A stretch of 19,826 nucleotides of DNA from the NCBI GenBank assembly GCA_900553965.1, contig USFX01000020.1, positions 1 to 19,826 on the forward strand, in the 5' to 3' direction. The position numbers and the translations under genes were made by a program. The stretch's first letter is position 1, and each line of letters opens with the position of its first letter. Shown in pieces: positions 17,201 through 19,826 of this stretch. The stretch comes from an uncultured Prevotella sp. (GTDB lineage Bacteria; Bacteroidota; Bacteroidia; Bacteroidales; Bacteroidaceae). The notes below the pieces were generated by a model. The model searched no databases. It was not told the DNA's origin and worked only from the letters and a program-made list of their open reading frames with translations.

Positions 17201-17405
17201 TTATCGTGTTCCTGTCCCCAGTTCATGGACATGGCTTCAGGGACTCACAGTCTGGGCAGAGGCTCACAATCTGTTCACTCTGACAAAATATACAGGCAAT
17301 GATCCTGAGTTCAGCATCGGAAACAGTGTTTACTATCAGGGCATTGACTGCGGTACGTTGGCTCAGAGCCGTTCATTCACATTTGGAGTAAAGATTAACT
17401 TGTAA
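14208..17405 (+). CDS. SusC/RagA-family TonB-dependent outer-membrane transporter, locus B
   Basis: With the ATG at 14208 the protein has 1065 residues. I chose this start because it gives a standard signal peptide (MKKLQRPSLRLALCALAFSA, cleavage near MGQ) and because ACGATATGAA also marks the next gene's start at 17416. An ATG at 14190 adds six residues, and earlier ones overlap the previous gene. The carboxypeptidase-regulatory-like domain is at about 30-105, the plug at about 120-240 (FIRGLNSINSNSMPLIVLDG, VTVLKNATALYGARGANGVI) and the barrel to FGVKINL. The EF-hand-like loop DINGDGAIDAKD is at 882-893. The usual EVVVVGYG and LQGRVAGV blocks are absent: the segment before the plug reads LYGKGTDITAKNEF, then LGADIRSIVRSGAVEGG. 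This transporter is therefore a different subtype from the locus A SusC, not a recent duplicate. The partner SusD follows after 10 nt. Confidence 0.96.
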   Translation: MKKLQRPSLRLALCALAFSAAIPMMGQMKTLKGKVVDHASKAPLAGIQLQALGQIRYTAMTDEDGTFTIKVPEHTTALYVHSDAYMAQQVSVAAYDSTQTVAIEMLSDKFAPLYGKGTDITAKNEFTVGQTAATVDQEIGNKLGADIRSIVRSGAVEGGAAMFIRGLNSINSNSMPLIVLDGIELDMQYTRASLHDGHFNNMLANISPDDIEKVTVLKNATALYGARGANGVILIETKRGHSMATRIDANISVGVALVPQTQTMMNASQYRTYATEMLGTMSELDGRNIPFRFLNDDPNGYYYNIYHNDTDWQDNVYRTALTQNYSINVQGGDDVGMYNLSVGYMDTEGNVENTGFNRMNLRFNTDIEVFKGLQTKFDISIARTSTKLFDDGFPGDFSQSTITAPANLAAIKSPLVTPYQYNSIIGGFTSLLSSYDDIFSQIDNGTKYSLANPVAIIENGEGDNKNIIENTNFSVRVAPTYTFKNGIKVGAAVSYVLNRNTQRYFRPFEGVPPFKVEGVNTYYSKVGSLFAEERNLAANGFVAWAKNFGRHNIAATAGFRYNNFSLDANNLSTEFTSEKDDKNPKLETEGGATKGINESWTNIQWYGSADYNYMNRYFATVSLLGEANSRFGENAGGLGLFGVQWALFPSVQLGWVMTNEKWFPKNSGINYLRLSAGFDMSGNDDIDNYAARSSYSAVLFHNTKTGLQLTNIGNDEIQWETTTKWNIGLQSRFLNNRLAVNFDYYIHNTSNLLTLQTFNNPVAGINRYWTNGGKLRNTGFEVTVSGKPVVTKDWRVEVGASVGHYKNEITELPDGSFETSAYGATMLTSVGNPVGLFYGYKTAGVFADNAEASTAGKDGYLYLEDAAGAHKNFYAGDVHFVDINGDGAIDAKDRTVIGDPNPDIYGNIFASVNWKDLTLSLGFNYSLGNDVYNYQRSILNSGATLYNQQVAEVGHWRYEGQQTELPRVAYGDPMGNNRFSDRWIEDGSYLRLKTVNLSYRVPVPSSWTWLQGLTVWAEAHNLFTLTKYTGNDPEFSIGNSVYYQGIDCGTLAQSRSFTFGVKINL

Positions 17406-17415
17406 TATCAACGAT

Positions 17416-19395
17416 ATGAAGAAAATAATGATAGCCATTGCGGCTGTGATGGGGCTCGGCTCATTGTTCAGCTGCTCTGATATGCTCGAAACAGAGAGTA
17501 CACAGCGTATTTTTGATCCGTCCATGGATGCAAAGACCGACTCTATGTACTATGCATTCGGTGTGCTGCAGGCATTGCAGAGCGTGGCAGACCAATATTA
17601 TCTGCAGGGAGAAATGAGAGGTGACCTTGTCAAGGTCATTCCTAACGTCACGGACAAGAACCTGCAGGATTTGGCAAATTTCTCGGCCACAACGACAAAC
17701 AAGTATGACAGTGCCTATCAGTACTATCGTGTAATCAATAACTGCAACTATTATATCGCCCATCGGGATACAACACTGCTCACCGGTAGTACGCCGGTTG
17801 TCAAGAACGAGTACGTGGCCATCAAGGCTATCCGGGCTTGGGCCTATCTGCAGTTGGCGCGTAACTATGGAACCGTGCCTTTCGTGACGGAGCCGCTGAC
17901 TTCAATCTCACAGATTGAATCGACGAACTTTCCTATGAAGGATCTGGCTGGCATCATTGAGGCGCTTGCTCCTGATCTCGCTCAGTATTCAGGCACACCG
18001 TGTCCGGATCATGGAAATTTTGATCTCGGTTCCACCAACTGGGGTACGAAAATAGAAATCATGTCCGACCTTTTCTATATTCCGGTTGATGTCATTCTCG
18101 GAGATCTTTATCTTGAGAACAATGATTATCCCAATGCGGTAAAGTATTATGTGAATTATCTCACACAGGTAGCTACGGCATCTCAGAGATTTCCGTATTT
18201 GGCAGCTCAACGCTCTTGGAATTATTCAGAACTTCCGGAAGATTTTGGTGGCTATTCCTTGCGTGGCAATTCGTATGCAGGTGTATTCAGTTCATCAACT
18301 GCTGGTGCGACAGCGGTGGATAATATCTCTTGTATCCAGATGCCTATGAACAGGCTGAAAGGTGTGACCACAGTTTTGCCGTCTATTTATGGATTTGATT
18401 TCTATGCTTCAAACGGCAATGATGTCATGAAGGCGGACTACATACAGTTGAAGCCGTCGGAATCTTATCTTGAGTTGAGTGACACTACATCATATTATTA
18501 TGAGAAGGCTGGCAGCAGCATTGGTGAGATTAGCTCGGCTCAGCTTGGAGACGCTCGTTATAAGAGTATCTCTACTGTTCAGACTGAAAATGAAGACGAG
18601 GAATATATCTGGCTTCGCAAAGTCGCTTATGCCCGTCTGTATCTCTATCGTACTTCGACCGTTTGGATGCATCTTGCAGAGGCTCTCAACCGCATGGGCC
18701 ATCCGGATCTCGCTTTCGCAATACTTAAGGACGGTTTGTCTGATGCCGTTATTAGTGAGGCTGTGATAAGACATGACGAGATTAAGGATGAGATAATCGG
18801 TTATATCACAGAGGAGAGCCAAAAGCTTATGACGGAAACTTATCCGTTGCTTTCTTCTGCAAATGTGCTGAACTTCCCGAAAGAAAATATGGTAGGAATC
18901 CATGCCCATGGATGTGGTATGGTGGCGGATTATGATGGAAACAACAACTACGTCCCTGGATTTAACACATATCAGCTCGGTAAGATTGCCGGCTATAAGT
19001 TGAATTATCTGAAGAACAAGTTCCCGGAGGTTGCTGGCAAGATAAACATTGACGCCCTTGCGGAGAATGATAATCTTTCACGTGTGATTGAGGGAAAGCC
19101 GTTGATTTTGGAAAATCCGGAGAATCCGGACGCTCCGGCTGCGGAAATCAACTATACTCTCTCAAAGGCTGATGTCATCAACGCTGTCGAGGATTTGCTC
19201 TGCGACGAGTATGCACTGGAGTTCGCTTTCGAAGGCACGCGCTACTACGACCTCATGCGTCTGGCCCGTCACAAGAACGCTGATCCGCATTACGGCGCAA
19301 ACTTCGGTGGCATTTGGCTCAAGGACAAGCTCAAGGACAAGAATCCTCAGAAGGACCTAAGCAATACCGACAACTGGTATCTGCCGTTCAAATGA
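17416..19395 (+). CDS. SusD/RagB-family surface lipoprotein, locus B (large)
   Basis: The 659-residue protein pairs with the SusC encoded 10 nt upstream. It has a lipoprotein signal (LFSC, Cys20) followed by SDMLETE. TPR-like helices run from about 100 to 260 (YQYYRVINNCNYYI, YVAIKAIRAWAYLQLARNYG, VPFV). A Tyr/Ser/Gly-rich variable section spans about 260-400, then more helices (TVWMHLAEALNRMG). A GIHAHGCG motif lies near 494-501; from memory, a related GIHxRGxG motif marks one SusD subgroup. The C-terminal signature CDEYALEFAFEGTRYYDLMR lies at about 596-615 and the protein ends WYLPFK. It is longer than the typical 500-600 residues, partly from an extension around 530-590 (PLILENPENPDAPAAE). 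It is the last gene of locus B, closed by a strong hairpin. The family is certain, the ligand unknown. Confidence 0.96.
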   Translation: MKKIMIAIAAVMGLGSLFSCSDMLETESTQRIFDPSMDAKTDSMYYAFGVLQALQSVADQYYLQGEMRGDLVKVIPNVTDKNLQDLANFSATTTNKYDSAYQYYRVINNCNYYIAHRDTTLLTGSTPVVKNEYVAIKAIRAWAYLQLARNYGTVPFVTEPLTSISQIESTNFPMKDLAGIIEALAPDLAQYSGTPCPDHGNFDLGSTNWGTKIEIMSDLFYIPVDVILGDLYLENNDYPNAVKYYVNYLTQVATASQRFPYLAAQRSWNYSELPEDFGGYSLRGNSYAGVFSSSTAGATAVDNISCIQMPMNRLKGVTTVLPSIYGFDFYASNGNDVMKADYIQLKPSESYLELSDTTSYYYEKAGSSIGEISSAQLGDARYKSISTVQTENEDEEYIWLRKVAYARLYLYRTSTVWMHLAEALNRMGHPDLAFAILKDGLSDAVISEAVIRHDEIKDEIIGYITEESQKLMTETYPLLSSANVLNFPKENMVGIHAHGCGMVADYDGNNNYVPGFNTYQLGKIAGYKLNYLKNKFPEVAGKINIDALAENDNLSRVIEGKPLILENPENPDAPAAEINYTLSKADVINAVEDLLCDEYALEFAFEGTRYYDLMRLARHKNADPHYGANFGGIWLKDKLKDKNPQKDLSNTDNWYLPFK

Positions 19396-19413
19396 TCACA
19401 ACATACTTTATTG

Positions 19414-19454
19414 ATACCAAAAACGCTGCGTGTGGAGCGCAGCGTTTTTGGTAT
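19414..19454. terminator. Perfect 17-bp hairpin terminator of locus B, probably bidirectional
   Basis: ATACCAAAAACGCTGCG (19414-19430) and CGCAGCGTTTTTGGTAT (19438-19454) are exact reverse complements across a 7-nt loop. The GC-rich inner stem is flanked by A5 on one side and T5 on the other, the usual form of a bidirectional intrinsic terminator. It starts 19 nt after the SusD stop codon. Confidence 0.9.
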
Positions 19455-19560
19455 TTCTCCCGCTCCTCCATTTTTTTCACAATTCTATTTCCTTTCCTTC
19501 TATTTTCCCTTTATTTTCCTTTTTCCTCATCCTTCTCATCGTCTCCCATTGTCCCCACTT
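19455..19560 (+). other. Pyrimidine-rich tract
   Basis: By hand count only 14 of these 106 bases are purines (about 87% C+T on the + strand). Runs such as TTTCCTTTCCTTC have no regular repeat unit. The tract starts directly at the end of the terminator stem and continues more weakly to about 19600. I know of no function for it here. Confidence 0.75.
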
Positions 19561-19637
19561 CTTCTATCAAAATCCCTCTTGTAATCCTACCGTTTCTGTC
19601 ACGAATGTTGAAAACTTTATATAATTCTCATGCTGCA

Positions 19638-19696
19638 GCGGATTTGCAAACCATGGCTGTTCGGAAGATAAACCGTAATTTGCAATCCGCGTTTTT
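19638..19696 (+). terminator. Terminator-like bulged hairpin
   Basis: GCGGATTTGCAAA (19638-19650) pairs with TTTGCAATCCGC (19679-19690) as 12 bp with one bulged T, across a 28-nt loop, and GTTTTT follows. The long loop makes it weaker than a classic terminator. It might serve as a backup for locus B or be part of an extragenic repeat. Confidence 0.4.
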
Positions 19697-19826
19697 GTGT
19701 TGAACGTAAACTGTTAAAAACTCGGAAGTATCCGGACAAAAGCCTTCAGATCCTTGAAGAATTCAGAAATTAAAATCATTTGGCCGCAAATTCGCGAGTT
19801 TTGCGCGTGCATCTTTTATCGCCTGA

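Larger units (their letters stand above)
19396..19826. other. Intergenic region after locus B, no convincing gene
   Basis: These 431 bases to the window end hold the locus B terminator, a pyrimidine-rich tract, a second bulged hairpin with a short T-run, and an A/T-rich end section. Open frames here are short, overlap the terminator or pyrimidine tract, and have compositions expected from T-rich DNA. A 32-codon frame on the minus strand (19714-19812) has no supporting context. Confidence 0.7.

Noticed and set aside
19430..19624. A 64-codon frame encoding a very hydrophobic, Phe-rich peptide
   Set aside because: It begins inside the terminator hairpin and its hydrophobicity follows from the T-rich tract; no start context or homology is recognised.
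19314..19703. A 129-codon frame overlapping the end of the SusD gene
   Set aside because: It overlaps the SusD signature end in another frame and crosses the terminator and pyrimidine tract.
1..19826. CRISPR arrays, tRNA or rRNA genes, insertion sequences, integrases
   Set aside because: No regular spaced direct repeats, cloverleaf-like sequence, transposase motifs or terminal repeats were seen on either strand.

Overview
The window comes from a bacterium of the order Bacteroidales. The evidence is two complete SusC/SusD outer-membrane import pairs, five lipoproteins with Bacteroidota-type signals (short N-terminus, Cys at 17-23, acidic residues after it), A/T-rich start contexts without Shine-Dalgarno sequences, and a Prevotella-like C-terminal tail on the first gene. 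Prevotellaceae or Muribaculaceae are my best guesses; the sequence alone does not decide. All eight genes read on the + strand.

Layout. (1) 1-1572: the 3' part of a large secreted protein with helical segments, one jelly-roll-like domain and a secretion-type tail, closed by a strong terminator at 1598-1633. (2) 1573-1918: an intergenic region with a 14-bp inverted repeat and a candidate Bacteroidota promoter. (3) 1919-9984, locus A: a lipoprotein with four FAS1-like (fasciclin) modules, a SusC-like TonB-dependent transporter and a SusD-like lipoprotein, 11 and 15 nt apart. (4) 9985-10156: a gap with a long hairpin but no T-tract. (5) 10157-19395, locus B: two different lipoproteins, each with two FAS1-like modules and a non-FAS1 C-terminal domain, then SusC-like and SusD-like genes, 10-22 nt apart. 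(6) 19396-19826: a perfect 17-bp hairpin terminator, a pyrimidine-rich tract, a second terminator-like hairpin and no convincing gene.

How the genes work together. SusC is a 22-strand TonB-driven barrel and SusD its surface lid. FAS1 lipoproteins placed directly upstream in the same operons would be surface accessory subunits of the two transporters, binding ligand or neighbouring surfaces. No glycoside hydrolase, protease, sigma/anti-sigma pair or hybrid two-component regulator lies in the window, so the cargo (glycan, glycoprotein or peptide) cannot be named. The most notable pattern is that each locus supplies four FAS1-like modules per SusCD pair, on one polypeptide in locus A and on two in locus B. 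The intergenic regions before both loci also carry hairpins with the same GGAGACA/TGTCTCC arms and the same spacing.
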